Shown here: positions 49,101 to 57,835 of the stretch, piece by piece | How the letters are laid out: each line of letters opens with the position of its first letter | Numbering within the stretch: the stretch's first letter is position 1 | Assembly: GCA_963726375.1 (NCBI GenBank) | Contig: CAVSCE010000009.1 | Coordinates: 496,001-560,000 of the forward strand | Reading direction: 5' to 3' | Source of the DNA: UTCFX2 sp963726375 | GTDB lineage: Bacteria; Chloroflexota; Anaerolineae; Anaerolineales; UBA4823 | DNA: 64,000 bases | The notes under the pieces: model-generated | What the model saw: only the letters and a program-made list of their open reading frames with translations | What the model was told of the DNA's origin: nothing | Databases searched by the model: none | Translations under genes and position numbers: made by a program

Positions 49101-50263
49101 AGTTGCTAGCTGAGCTATCAAATATCGCACACCTCCCTCTGAAGTTATCCAGCGGCCAACTGCGCCTTCTTAGAGAGAATCCTTCCGAACTGGCCGAACC
49201 GATACGCATGGAAATTGAATCAAGCTTTCAATCGCAGACGATCGCACGAATAATAAGCACAATCGAAATGCGAATAGGGGAACCTCTCGAACTCCAGGAC
49301 GACAACTCAAATATTCGAGATTGGAAATTGCACGCTGAGACAATCATGGACGCTTCATTCCAGGCGTTCAATAAACGCCAGGAAAAATTAATTGGAGAAA
49401 ATGGACAAATATCCAAAGACTTGGATATTTTACTGGGAAAACTACTGCCTCCCTATTCCGATCACGAGATTTTCTGGCTGCTGCTTCAAATCCCAAAGGG
49501 GTCAAAGGCGATGTTTGACCGCCGAACACACCGACGAGTTTTTCAACAAACCAATCGATTGGTCTATTCTTACTTTGCAGCCAAATTGTTGGAAGATCAA
49601 AAGTCTGAGCAAATCACTGGTATGGTTTTGGAACACCTCGAATTTGCACTGATCGCTTTATGGAAGATTTGGGGACAGGCAGAATTCTCCAGACTAGAAA
49701 ATGCCAGTCTGGATGAGTTTGAAGCCGACACACGAAAAGAGTTTCTCGAAATGCTTGGCCTGGAAAGCGATACCCCAATTGGAAAACTCACCCTATCCAG
49801 CCTTGATCTTGACCAGCGTGAGATCATCTCCGAGCAGTTAGGCCGAAGGATACTTTCCAATATTTATCGACAGCTACTGCTTGGCGTCATTACCGAGTTA
49901 TGGGTGGATTATCTTACACAAATGGAAGCTCTGCGGGTTTCAATTGGCTTGGAAGCCTACGCTCAGCGAGATCCGCTTGTCCAATATAAAGGTCGTGCAT
50001 CAGAGCTGTTCCAGAATTTGCAGTCTAATATTCGATTAGGTGTGATTTCAAGGATGTTTACATATCAACCGCGCGATGTCAGCCGGTTCCAAACCGGTTT
50101 AATGCAATCTGAATCCACTGCTGTTCTAGAAAATGCAGATGAGATTTCTGAGGAAGAATCAGGTAGTGGCGATCAATCGAATCAAGAGGCCGACAGACCT
50201 GTTGGTGATTTGCAGAAAACGAGTGAACACATCCAAAAAAAACGCCGCCGTAGAAGGAGATAA
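46115..50263 (+). CDS. secA: Protein translocase ATPase SecA, greatly enlarged
   Basis: SecA drives export through SecYEG. Walker A is EMRTGEGKTLVATLPLYLNAL near residue 120, the DEAD-like box is AIIDEVDNVLIDEARTPLIISG, and motif TNMAGRGVDIKLGG and HEARRIDNQLRGRSARQGDPGSS close the second ATPase domain. At 1382 residues it is about 500 longer than usual. One insertion of about 100 residues lies between TTSVENSE (about 523) and NARKHTEES (about 633); a second of about 60 follows the GRGVD motif; and the region after LLEYDDVLNAQR is about 540 residues instead of about 250. The tail ends in basic residues (KKRRRRRR) with no Cys-rich zinc motif. No frameshift is seen. Confidence 0.93.
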   Translation: MLKKFIRLVGGDPNKREIEKLSEIVDQINSLEPQYESLSNDELRAKTIDFRLQLSNQTDSIEETEEKRKAEQNVLVEILPNAFAAVREASKRTIGLRHYDVQLIGGIVLHQGRISEMRTGEGKTLVATLPLYLNALTGRGVHLITVNDYLARRDARWMAPIFSALGLTVGVLQMAARTENGKKAFLVDLERESPHEDQNQLRLVQREEAYLADITYGTNSEFGFDYLRDNMTMSLNDRVQRGHYYAIIDEVDNVLIDEARTPLIISGPAQDEADWYIRISQVAKALRPEDYEVEEKDRTVTLTELGEAHVEELLNMPLRDPDRPEDVTPEQERVLGYLEQALRAQYLYRRNKDYLVQAGKVIIIDEFTGRMMPGRRWSDGLHQAVEAKEGVKVQSKSVTYATITIQNYFRMYQKLAGMSGTAVTESEEFDKIYKLGVLAIPTNLEYQAMLPNSEIEELESKDEQGYKFGYYAFKEDPLKSPIYWRRKDYPDVVFRNVEAKLRAICQELLQFHVLGRPVLVGTTSVENSERLSNRLRAEPLKRLAQVLLLRNAWMTKNNYQEDGRQIPELQFLNSPLEELDQSSMRRLARELEIPFIPDDPINLERLSSILNLPEKSKERLLSSLQAGINHQVLNARKHTEESQIIATAGAFGAVTIATNMAGRGVDIKLGGDLAEEIIADVNRILSRTGLKDPYEMSHLERKEALLMLSRDDYGIYEAEIDYYLKYLNEMEQVRELGGLHVLGSERHEARRIDNQLRGRSARQGDPGSSRFYLSMEDDLMRLFGGQQADGMMQRLKIDDALPLEIGLVSRLIEQSQTRVEGANFDVRKHLLEYDDVLNAQRVRIYAERNRVFVKPDLTDDVLVMLQTELSRRVPEALKDEGGPWKLLAWLEQIQPSLSVNSQIFPSFSLKLLTDEIKQLLPERPEAEDIRAALLEMAKNSLQAETEHQLKAISTFLDQSQDRMETQLQERLDSLDTFFEGLEVSEEAEIQPRPTNELLAELSNIAHLPLKLSSGQLRLLRENPSELAEPIRMEIESSFQSQTIARIISTIEMRIGEPLELQDDNSNIRDWKLHAETIMDASFQAFNKRQEKLIGENGQISKDLDILLGKLLPPYSDHEIFWLLLQIPKGSKAMFDRRTHRRVFQQTNRLVYSYFAAKLLEDQKSEQITGMVLEHLEFALIALWKIWGQAEFSRLENASLDEFEADTRKEFLEMLGLESDTPIGKLTLSSLDLDQREIISEQLGRRILSNIYRQLLLGVITELWVDYLTQMEALRVSIGLEAYAQRDPLVQYKGRASELFQNLQSNIRLGVISRMFTYQPRDVSRFQTGLMQSESTAVLENADEISEEESGSGDQSNQEADRPVGDLQKTSEHIQKKRRRRRR

Positions 50264-50296
50264 TCGCCGGCGTGCGTTCTTAGAGAACTGCCATGA

Positions 50297-50334
50297 TAAG
50301 ACGACGGCCAATCTGCTGTCGTCTTATTTTTTTT
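50297..50334. terminator. Intrinsic terminator after secA
   Basis: A 9-bp stem (TAAGACGAC / GTCGTCTTA) with a 12-base loop and a run of eight T. It overlaps the end of the convergent gene. Confidence 0.8.
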
Positions 50335-51037
50335 GCTCCCATTCTGCCACACTTTCCTGAATCAGCTTCTTAAAGTTAAAATCCGCCACATCATGAACAC
50401 TCTCGTAAGACTTATCATCGACGATCACTGCGATTCCACCATCCGGTGATTCGATAATCTTCATTGAATGATTTCTTAATGGAGATAAGCGAAGTTTATT
50501 TTGAAGGATATGATCAATTTGAGCTGCTATGCTGATTTGGATTTCTTGTTTTTGATCCAATTTTTCTTGCCCTTTCGATTTTGGGATCAATTCTCCAAAA
50601 TCCACCTCATTCGAATAAATCGACTTGGAGAATTGAGATGATCGAATGGGCTGAATCAGATTAAACTTTGGTGAATACCTATCAGCCTGAGGATTTTGAA
50701 ATGGATCCATTGACAAATTAGGGTAAGGATCTGTGGAAAGAAATGCCCAATTTTTTAGCTCGATTAAAATCATTTCCAACTTAGAACGCATTTGAGGAGA
50801 CATTTTTTCAAAGGATGAAAAGGTCTTTTCCTCCATTTCTAGCACCAATTGATTATTCTTGCTATCGCGCCAAATTCGCAGCAGGGTCCGCCCAGTTTTT
50901 AAAGCCAAAACATCTCTCGATGTGCCAGGTTTTTGAAATGCAACTACCAACAGTGCCCCAATCAGGCTGCCGATGATCAGTCCAATAAGACCGATAGTTA
51001 GAATTGGGACAATTGAATTGATGAGCTCAGAAGTCAT
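50324..51037 (-). CDS. Single-pass membrane protein of unknown function
   Basis: The 237-residue protein starts MTSELINSIVPILTIGLIGLI with one transmembrane helix (about residues 8-32), followed by a cytoplasmic part with a beta strand region (LLRIWRDSKNNQLVLEMEEK) and a C-terminal SPDGGIAVIVDDKSYESV domain. The chosen start is the ATG at 51037; a longer frame upstream merely overlaps mutM out of frame. It follows mutM closely and converges on secA. No function was recognised. Confidence 0.6.
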   Translation of the reverse strand: MTSELINSIVPILTIGLIGLIIGSLIGALLVVAFQKPGTSRDVLALKTGRTLLRIWRDSKNNQLVLEMEEKTFSSFEKMSPQMRSKLEMILIELKNWAFLSTDPYPNLSMDPFQNPQADRYSPKFNLIQPIRSSQFSKSIYSNEVDFGELIPKSKGQEKLDQKQEIQISIAAQIDHILQNKLRLSPLRNHSMKIIESPDGGIAVIVDDKSYESVHDVADFNFKKLIQESVAEWEQKK

Positions 51038-51045
51038 GCTCCTGA

Positions 51046-51883
51046 TTATAGTTGGTCGACTACTGGTAGAACCTGACAAAACGGACAGTAATATGTACTT
51101 CTTTGACCAACAACACAATGGACAATCATTCTGCCGCAAGTAAAACATGGCTGGTTAACTCTGCCGTAGACCCTGAAATAATTCTGAAACTCACCTCCGC
51201 GAAAAACCCAATCGATGCTTGCAGCCATTCTGCCGAATCCCTTGTTCCAGTGTCTCCCGAATGGACTTCCACAGCTTAATTGCATCTTCTTCGAGTACTT
51301 GCGAAGATAAAAGGGTTGGATGCAAACCGGCCAGGTGGAGGCTTTCGTCTGTATAGATATTTCCCAAGCCTGCAATAAATGACTGGTCAAGTAGAAGCGG
51401 TTTTAGTTGTCGCTTTTTCCTCTTTAGCATTGAATATAGAGTTTCTGGATGAAAATCTCGATCGAATGGTTCCGGACCGAGTTTTGAAAGGACGTCCGCA
51501 GGATTTTTCACTAACCATATCCGGCCAAATTTCCTGGGATCATTAAAAGTTAATCGATATCCCTGGCTGAATAATATCCACATCCGATGGTGAGAACCTC
51601 GTTCGGCATCATTCTCCTCCACCCATAAATCTCCACTCATCCTGAGGTGTATGATTAAAAATAAATCTGAGAGTGAAAAGATTAAATATTTTCCACGTCT
51701 TGAAATATCATTGATTTCCTGCCCTATGATTTGACTTGCGAACTCAGCTGAAGTTGGAACCTGAATACTACGCTCCCAGAATATTTCCGCTCCGCTGATC
51801 GTCATCCCAGAAAGTGGGGGGTTATCCTCCTTGCCTGCAAGCAGCATCCTTCGGATTGTCTCAACCTCAGGAAGCTCAGGCAT
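51046..51883 (-). CDS. mutM: Formamidopyrimidine-DNA glycosylase (frameshifted)
   Basis: The base-excision enzyme removes oxidised guanine. It has the catalytic N-terminus MPELPEVETIRRML (Pro2, Glu3), the Lys in FNDPRKFGRIWL, the helix-two-turn-helix GLGNIYTDESLHLAGLHP and the zinc finger CFTCGRMIVHCVVGQRSTYYCPFCQ of C-x2-C-x16-C-x2-C type. The frame breaks near 51190-51230 (GIRQNGASIDWVFRGG restores it). Length is normal after correction. The ATG overlaps the end of the upstream GNAT gene by 8 bases. Confidence 0.92.
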
Positions 51884-52419
51884 CGTTCTGGTGCCACTCC
51901 TCTCTCAGCACGCTCATGATCAAGATATCCATGTAACGACCATTTTTATACATGGCCTGCCGTTTTCTGCCTTCATGAATGAATCCTGCCTTTTCATAAG
52001 TGCGGATTGCTCGGTGATTCGAAATCATAAACATCAAGCATTAGACGGTTCAGATTGAGCGTTTGAAAACCGTACTTTAATAGCAATCGCATCACCGCTG
52101 TACCGTAACCTTGGTTCCACAACTTCTTTTCTCCAATAAAAATCCCTAATTCGGCAGACCGACAGCGCCAATCGATATTATGGATGCCGCAGTTGCCAAC
52201 CATAATCCATTCATCACCCTCAAGGACCTCAATAACCAGAGGGCGTTCATCTTTTGACCTTTCGAGCATGTGATTGAACCAATCTTCTTCTTCAGCCTTC
52301 GACAAAGGAGCATAGATCATCAGGTTTTCAATTATTTCAGGATCATTGAGCCATGAAACAAATTGTGGAATATCCTGACGTTCTGCGCTTCGTAACCGAA
52401 TTTTATCCCCGTAAATCAT
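51876..52419 (-). CDS. GNAT-family N-acetyltransferase (frameshifted)
   Basis: The protein resembles RimJ/RimL-type acetyltransferases: IRLRSAERQDIPQFVSWL at the start, AELGIFIGEKKLWNQGYGTAVMRLLLKYGF (acetyl-CoA loop) and, after a frame change near 52020-52045, NHRAIRTYEKAGFIHEGRKR, the usual last motif. The start is the ATG at 52419, five bases after GGAGGT and overlapping the meaB end by 17 bases. The acceptor is unknown. Confidence 0.85.
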
Positions 52420-53476
52420 CAATACCTCCCATCTCATTATCCTTCAACAAAATAGTAATTGCCTGGCGAGGAGAAATATCTCTTTTATACAAACGATCGA
52501 TAATTTCCATGTACAATGTTTCCGGCACACGCTCCTGCCACCTGGCAACGAGAGTTTCCCGTAAAAGGATATCGAGTTCAGATTTTAATCGACTTTGATT
52601 TCGCCTGGCTAGCTCTCTTGTCTCGACAATATACTCAAAATAACGGGAAATTTCATTTTGAAGCTCAGAAATTCCAATCCCTTCCGTTGCAACCGTCCTG
52701 ATTATTGGAGTTTCCCAGAACTGCATCTTGCTTTCTGCAGGGTCTTTTCCTTCGACCGCAAGATTGGATAACCCATTCTGACCATGATGGCCTGGTTTGT
52801 TCAAGTTGTCTTGAAAAATGTGAAGGGAAGGATGAGCCAGCTGAAGCATGCTTCGCAGTGCACGTTCCGTTGATTCAACTCCTGGTCGGTCAGCCTTGTT
52901 GATCACAAGAATATCGGCGATCTCTAATATCCCTGCCTTTATCGCCTGGATATCATCGCCTAAACCAGGAGCTTCAACTACGATCGTAGTATGGGCAAGC
53001 CGAGCGATCTCTACTTCTGCCTGACCAGCTCCAACAGTTTCAACCAGGATGATCTCAAAACCAGCCGCATCCATAGCTTGGACCACACCAGAAGTTGCTG
53101 TTGCTAATCCACCAAGAGTACCGCGAGTGGCCATAGAGCGGATAAAAACTCCAGGATCTCCAGCTAAGTCTCGCATTCTAACCCGATCACCCAAGATGGC
53201 ACCGCCGGTAAAAGGGCTGGATGGATCTACGGCAACAATTCCAACTCGTTTTGGTTGTCCCTGAGTTGGTTTTCGATAGGCAATTGCGAGTTGATTAACA
53301 AGCGATGATTTTCCTGTTCCAGGAGCACCAGTTACCCCGATAAGATGAGCATTTCCAGCATATGAGAACAGTTCATTGCTGAAATGACGACCCTGGGGTG
53401 TATCATTCTCGATTTGAGTCAGAACTCGGGCTAACGCAATTCTGCTGCCAGCCAATAGCTCGTTCGTCAGCTGCAT
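52403..53476 (-). CDS. meaB: MeaB/ArgK-type GTPase, methylmalonyl-CoA mutase chaperone
   Basis: This G3E-family GTPase protects and reloads B12-dependent acyl-CoA mutases. The 357-residue protein has Walker A LIGVTGAPGTGKSSLVNQL, GIVAVDPSSPFTGGAILGDRVRM, Walker B ILVETVGAGQAEVEIA and base-specificity NKAD (LVINKADRPG). The start is the ATG at 53476, 17 bases after the cobalamin-binding subunit gene. The pairing of the two genes matches the known partnership. Confidence 0.92.
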   Translation of the reverse strand: MQLTNELLAGSRIALARVLTQIENDTPQGRHFSNELFSYAGNAHLIGVTGAPGTGKSSLVNQLAIAYRKPTQGQPKRVGIVAVDPSSPFTGGAILGDRVRMRDLAGDPGVFIRSMATRGTLGGLATATSGVVQAMDAAGFEIILVETVGAGQAEVEIARLAHTTIVVEAPGLGDDIQAIKAGILEIADILVINKADRPGVESTERALRSMLQLAHPSLHIFQDNLNKPGHHGQNGLSNLAVEGKDPAESKMQFWETPIIRTVATEGIGISELQNEISRYFEYIVETRELARRNQSRLKSELDILLRETLVARWQERVPETLYMEIIDRLYKRDISPRQAITILLKDNEMGGIDDLRG

Positions 53477-53493
53477 TTTCTTTGATACCAGCT

Positions 53494-53905
53494 TCAAGAA
53501 GATACTTGCGATGGTATTGCTTTTCGGATTTCCTGGATGATCTGATCCGTAGAGGTTCCAGGGCCGTAAATCCCCTTTACCCCCATATTGAGCAATACCG
53601 GTACATCTTCGTCTGGAATGATCCCGCCAAGAAACACACACACGCTTTCCTGTCCATTAGCGGAAAGGAGCTCAAGTACTCGCGGTACTAGAGCCATGTG
53701 TGCCCCGGAAAGCACCGAGAGTCCAACAGCATCAACATCCTCTTGCAAGGCGCTTTCAGCAATCATCTCCGGTGTCTGGCGCAGTCCAGTATAAATTACC
53801 TCCATACCTGCATCACGCAGTGCTCTTGCGACAACTTTTGCCCCGCGATCGTGTCCATCGAGTCCGGGTTTCGCCACCAAGACGCGAAATCCTTGGAATG
53901 TTCAT
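53494..53905 (-). CDS. Methylmalonyl-CoA mutase, cobalamin-binding subunit (frameshifted start)
   Basis: The small B12 subunit shows the cobalamin signature VLVAKPGLDGHDRGAKVVARAL with the cobalt-ligating His in D-G-H-D-R-G, then GLRQTPEMIA, SVLSGAHMALVP and FLGGIIPDEDVPVL. The first codons MNIPRI lie behind a strong site (GAGGTG) with ATG at 53905; a one-base frame change near 53885-53895 joins them to RVLVAKP. The large catalytic subunit is not in the window. With MeaB it suggests propionyl- or succinyl-CoA interconversion. Confidence 0.9.
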
Positions 53906-53964
53906 GATCACCTCATCGGTTATAAATTGAGTAATTGAGATGAATTATACTCGCTGGAAGATGT

Positions 53965-55347
53965 TTACTCTGCTGAACCCGTGAGTCGCTTTGCCGATTC
54001 GATTAATTCATAGGCTAAATTAACAGGTCTCAGAGCGTTGATGAATCCCCCTACAGGAACACAAGCATCACGTTGATTTACATTTCCATCCCCATTTGTA
54101 TCTGCGATAACTCGGCAGTCTACGACCTCATCATTATCTCCATTTCCCAGCTGCGTTGGGATGGCAATCATCTTGCCCGTGTCATCCACAGCCATTCCTC
54201 CACTTGTTCCCCCGGATATTGTAGCGGCTGTCTTGATATATGCCCGATCTCCATAAGATTTCTGACTCGAAAATCCTCCGACATTGCCTGTTGTAAGCGT
54301 GATCGTCTGACCACCGATGGCCGGGTATCCGAGGATCATAATTGGGTCACCAAGTTGGAGCGAATCCGAATCGCCAAGACTTGCTTTTGGAAGCTTAACT
54401 ACATTCCAATTCACTGGCTTCATGTTCATATCATTAGAAATCTTCAGGACAGCGATGTCCAGATCCTTGTCCGTAAGGAGGGCATCCGCAAAAAACATTT
54501 CTACCGGCGGAGAGGACGGGTCTTCAGTCATCGCGATGATAAAAGCATCAGGTTCATAGCCATCAAACGGAAGAACCAGATGAGCATTTGTAAGGATTAG
54601 CCCATCATCGGATATGATCGTTCCTGAGCCATCCCAAAGATTTCTAAGATAACTTGAATATTTATATTTTGCATATATCTTGACAACTGACTGGTACGGC
54701 ACTTCCAGGGGTGCAACAGTTGGCATGATCGTCGGTGCCATCGTTGGTATGGACGTCGGTATGGGTGTGGGAGGCTCTGTCTCAGTCGCAACCAGGACGA
54801 TTTCGGCAGGTTTATTGAATAAGATCCGAAATCCAACATCTCTGACCTTGCCCCCCGTCATCACTTCAATCTGGCCGGCTACATCCGCAATCTGCCAGGG
54901 CATAAGTTTTATGAAGAATTCCTTTCGTTCACCAGGTTCTACCATCATGCCGATAAAATAGCCTGTCTTATCCCCGTAAAACTCCTGGCGACCAGGTGTG
55001 AGAGACGGGAAAACTTCATTAACCACGGCCGAATCGGTTAATAATGCGGGTAAACGGATTTCTTCAATCATTTCAAAATCTTCACTAAAATTTTCGACCA
55101 TCAATGTCATACGCACATCTTCACCAAGCTCTGCGAGTGGAGGCGCCTGGATATAAATATTTAGGTCAGATTTATTTCCATCGAATAATCGAAATGGAGC
55201 TTGCAAAAATACTACCAAAGCTGCACCCAACAAAATGAGGGTGAAGGTTCCCATTCCAATTAATGAAATAATCCATTTCCGATTCATAATATATTCATCC
55301 AGAATAGCATCAATACCTTTGGGATCGAAATGACCTTGTGGAATCAT
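53965..55347 (-). CDS. Membrane-anchored trypsin-like serine protease with EF-hand-like loop
   Basis: After a short cytoplasmic head, a signal anchor (WIISLIGMGTFTLILLGAAL) leads to a beta-rich domain (about residues 55-185), a Pro/Thr linker (PTPIPTSIPTMAPTIMPT) and a trypsin-like domain with His in LILTNAHLVLP, Asp in DKDLDIAVLKI and Ser in SGGTSGGMAVDD. No PDZ domain follows. The C-terminus contains ADTNGDGNVNQRDAC, a dockerin/EF-hand-type calcium loop, inserted before the last strand. The protein should act outside the membrane. It may start at an internal ATG (residue 21). It diverges from the YgjP-like gene. Confidence 0.8.
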   Translation of the reverse strand: MIPQGHFDPKGIDAILDEYIMNRKWIISLIGMGTFTLILLGAALVVFLQAPFRLFDGNKSDLNIYIQAPPLAELGEDVRMTLMVENFSEDFEMIEEIRLPALLTDSAVVNEVFPSLTPGRQEFYGDKTGYFIGMMVEPGERKEFFIKLMPWQIADVAGQIEVMTGGKVRDVGFRILFNKPAEIVLVATETEPPTPIPTSIPTMAPTIMPTVAPLEVPYQSVVKIYAKYKYSSYLRNLWDGSGTIISDDGLILTNAHLVLPFDGYEPDAFIIAMTEDPSSPPVEMFFADALLTDKDLDIAVLKISNDMNMKPVNWNVVKLPKASLGDSDSLQLGDPIMILGYPAIGGQTITLTTGNVGGFSSQKSYGDRAYIKTAATISGGTSGGMAVDDTGKMIAIPTQLGNGDNDEVVDCRVIADTNGDGNVNQRDACVPVGGFINALRPVNLAYELIESAKRLTGSAE

Positions 55348-55405
55348 TATACGCGATAGTTCCTATTCGACTCCCAACGAATTCGTAAGCCAGTATAATG
55401 AAGTT

Positions 55406-56062
55406 GTGAACGTGAAAATTATTCGATCAAAGAGAAAGACTATATCCATAGTTGTCGATGCTGATGGAATTGTGACCGTGAAGTCACCTTTGCTATTATC
55501 TAAATTGACAATCGAGCGGATTTTGGCTGAAAAAGCAGAATGGATTCGGAAACAGCAGCGAGTAATCCGCACTAATGCGGTTCCAAAACATAAATATATT
55601 GAAGGAGAATCTTTTTCATTCCTTGGCAAGCCTTATTCTTTAGTTTTCATTAAGTCGCAAAAGCCGGCATTATTATTCGATGATGCCTTCAAACTGGATT
55701 GGAATTCAAGGAATCAAGCTGAGGATTTGATTATTAGCTGGTATCAAAAGCAAGCGAGGAAGATATTATCCGAGCGATTACAGCAGCTTGCCAAAATTCA
55801 TGATTTCAAGAATTATAAATTCAGGCTCAGCGGAGCACGCACTCGCTGGGGTTCTTGCAGCAGCAAAAGAAACATAAGTATTAGCTGGCGTCTTGTGATG
55901 GCACCGCCAGATATCATCGATTACGTCCTGATTCACGAATTGGTGCACCTTGAAATTCATAACCATTCGAAGGAATTCTGGCGACGCCTTGAAACAATCA
56001 TGCCGGATTATCAAAAACGCAGAACGTGGTTAAAAAAGAACAGTGCCAACCTGCTCGCTTAA
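55406..56062 (+). CDS. YgjP-like (M48-related) metallopeptidase domain protein
   Basis: The 218-residue protein has the DUF45/YgjP pattern: SKLTIERILAEKAEWIRKQ, RTRWGSCSSKRNISISWRLVMAPPDIIDYVL and the zinc motif HELVHLEIHNHSKEFWRRLE (H-E-x-x-H with the second His region N-H-S-x-x-F-W). The start is a GTG at 55406. The family is predicted to be a cytoplasmic metalloprotease; it is often found near restriction or toxin genes, but not here. Confidence 0.88.
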   Translation: MNVKIIRSKRKTISIVVDADGIVTVKSPLLLSKLTIERILAEKAEWIRKQQRVIRTNAVPKHKYIEGESFSFLGKPYSLVFIKSQKPALLFDDAFKLDWNSRNQAEDLIISWYQKQARKILSERLQQLAKIHDFKNYKFRLSGARTRWGSCSSKRNISISWRLVMAPPDIIDYVLIHELVHLEIHNHSKEFWRRLETIMPDYQKRRTWLKKNSANLLA

Positions 56063-56113
56063 CCGCTGGTGGGTTATCGGTTGAGTGTAAACAATTTGGG
56101 AAGGAGCAATCTC

Positions 56114-57491
56114 GTGAATAAGAAAGTGATCCTGAGAAGTTATTTTATGGTTGCCTCGACCTTTATTCTGTCAACTGCGTCTTGCTCGCCTTCTCTCACT
56201 TCAAAAACCACAGGTCCAATTACTGCTTCTCCACAGAAGCAAGAAATTCCTGCTAGTGACTTCACAACTCCCTACAGTAACCATTGATGTGCCTGAAATA
56301 CCTTCTCAAAGCCCAACTGCTTCTCCGCCAACCGAAGAAGCGATAGGACCTATTATCTCCCCGGCAGTGGAAGTTCTCCCAACATCGATCCCGAAATTCG
56401 GTCCAACGCTTGCATTCCTCAAAGATGGTGATATCTGGATGTTAGATCAGCCCGGCAGTGAACCCTATCCTTTGACATTTGCTGGAGATATCATGGGATT
56501 TACCTGGTCCCCAAATGGAGAACGCCTTGCTGCATTTAATGGGAAGAATATTTGCTTTTTTTACCGTGATGGAAGCATCAGGTCAGCCTGCCTGGATTTG
56601 GGGTTAAATGTTGAACAATCCATTATCCCACGCCAGCTGATCATGTCTCCAGATCAACATTGGATTGTCTTATGGAACCCTACGACTCCTCAAGATAAAG
56701 GAACAATCGGCTGGATGATTGTTGCATTGGACACAACGAATATTATGTACCGCATTGAAGATCCTGTTGATTGGGGAGCCACTTTAACTCCAGAAAATGA
56801 GCCTGGAGGTTTTACAGGACACCCGCTCTTTCTTGAGGATGGGCGTTTGGTCGGGACGATATCGCATCAATCACTTTGCAGTGAATATGACTGTCAGTAT
56901 CATCTCAATTTATTTTAATTTTGAGACCCGCAAGTTCGAGGTTTTTCCTACATCTTTAGACGATAAGTTCAGCCAGGGTATCAGCCTTTCGCTTGATGAT
57001 AAGAATAGTAAAATTACAAATTTTAGGACGCAATACTCAAGCTGCGAGGATTTTTCGACCATGCTTGATCTTCTCGACCTGAATACTTCAGATCACTTGA
57101 ACTGGAGTTTCGAAGGGGAGGCTTTCACAGATGTCGCTTTTCAATCCTTCGATGGATCAGGCAATTTTCGCTCGAAAATCAGGATGCACCGAAACAGAAG
57201 ACGAATTCCTGGTCCGAAACATGCGGGTTAACCCAAAACAGTGAGATTTTATCAATGCAGTTCTGGAATCCAGATACAAACCAGCGCGATGAGTTTATTC
57301 CCGGGATTTCACCGAAATGGTCTCCGGATGGGAATTGGTTTGCATTCCGCTCATGCCTTTCTGAATTGTCCTCCGGGAAATGGAGCCAAAACCCTGAGGT
57401 AGAACCAAAAATCTATATCTTCAACCCCCAAAAAGAGACAATGATTACAGTTATGGATGGCTTGACACCGCAGTGGCAGCCTTACCAATAA
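56114..57491 (+). CDS. WD40/TolB-like propeller lipoprotein (three frameshifts)
   Basis: A GTG at 56114, seven bases after AAGGAG, opens a lipoprotein signal (lipobox LSTASC). A Pro/Thr/Ser-rich linker follows, then propeller blades (LAFLKDGDIWMLDQPGSEPYPL, GFTWSPNGERLAAFNG, SPKWSPDGNWFAFRS, LTPQWQP at the end). The frame changes near 56265-56275, 56905-56915 and 57150-57175. TolB-like repeats of this kind are common in surface lipoproteins; the ligand is unknown. Confidence 0.7.
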
Positions 57492-57544
57492 AGAGCAGAC
57501 AAATTATTCAGAAAGTACTCGAATTCGAGCTGAGCTCTCCTGTG

Positions 57545-57676
57545 TTATCGATTATTGATCACAATTGCGCCAATAACACCAGGTACCCAACCGACTAGCG
57601 TAAGGATTGTCACTATCAGAAGTGACCCACATCCTTTATCCAAAACCGCTAAGGGGGGAAAGAAAATGCATAACAA
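57545..57676 (-). CDS. Pmp3/YqaE (UPF0057)-like small membrane peptide (43 aa)
   Basis: The minus-strand frame starts with TTG at 57676, five bases after GGAG, and encodes a 43-residue peptide with FFPPLAVLDKGCG, a hydrophobic hairpin and LVGWVPGVIGAI. The PPLAV and G-W-x-P-G-V-I motifs are those of the stress-linked Pmp3/YqaE proteolipids, and the length is slightly below the usual 50. The peptide is too short for most gene finders. It lies in the 57492-57835 gap, in which I see nothing else. Confidence 0.75.
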   Translation of the reverse strand: MLCIFFPPLAVLDKGCGSLLIVTILTLVGWVPGVIGAIVINNR

Positions 57677-57835
57677 GACTTCTCCAGATGCTCATTCTTT
57701 ATCCTTTCAATTATCCGATTTGAAAATTTCTTCTAGATTATTCTTACGCAAAACTAGCCAAAAAGTTTCAAGAATTGGCAAAGCCTTACTCATTCATCCC
57801 ATGAGGGCTGGTGTTGCCTGTATAATTGCACAAAT

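Noticed and set aside
50324..51148. Extended N-terminus with C-P-L-C-C for the membrane protein after mutM
   Set aside because: That segment is the out-of-frame shadow of the MutM zinc finger. The protein starts at 51037.
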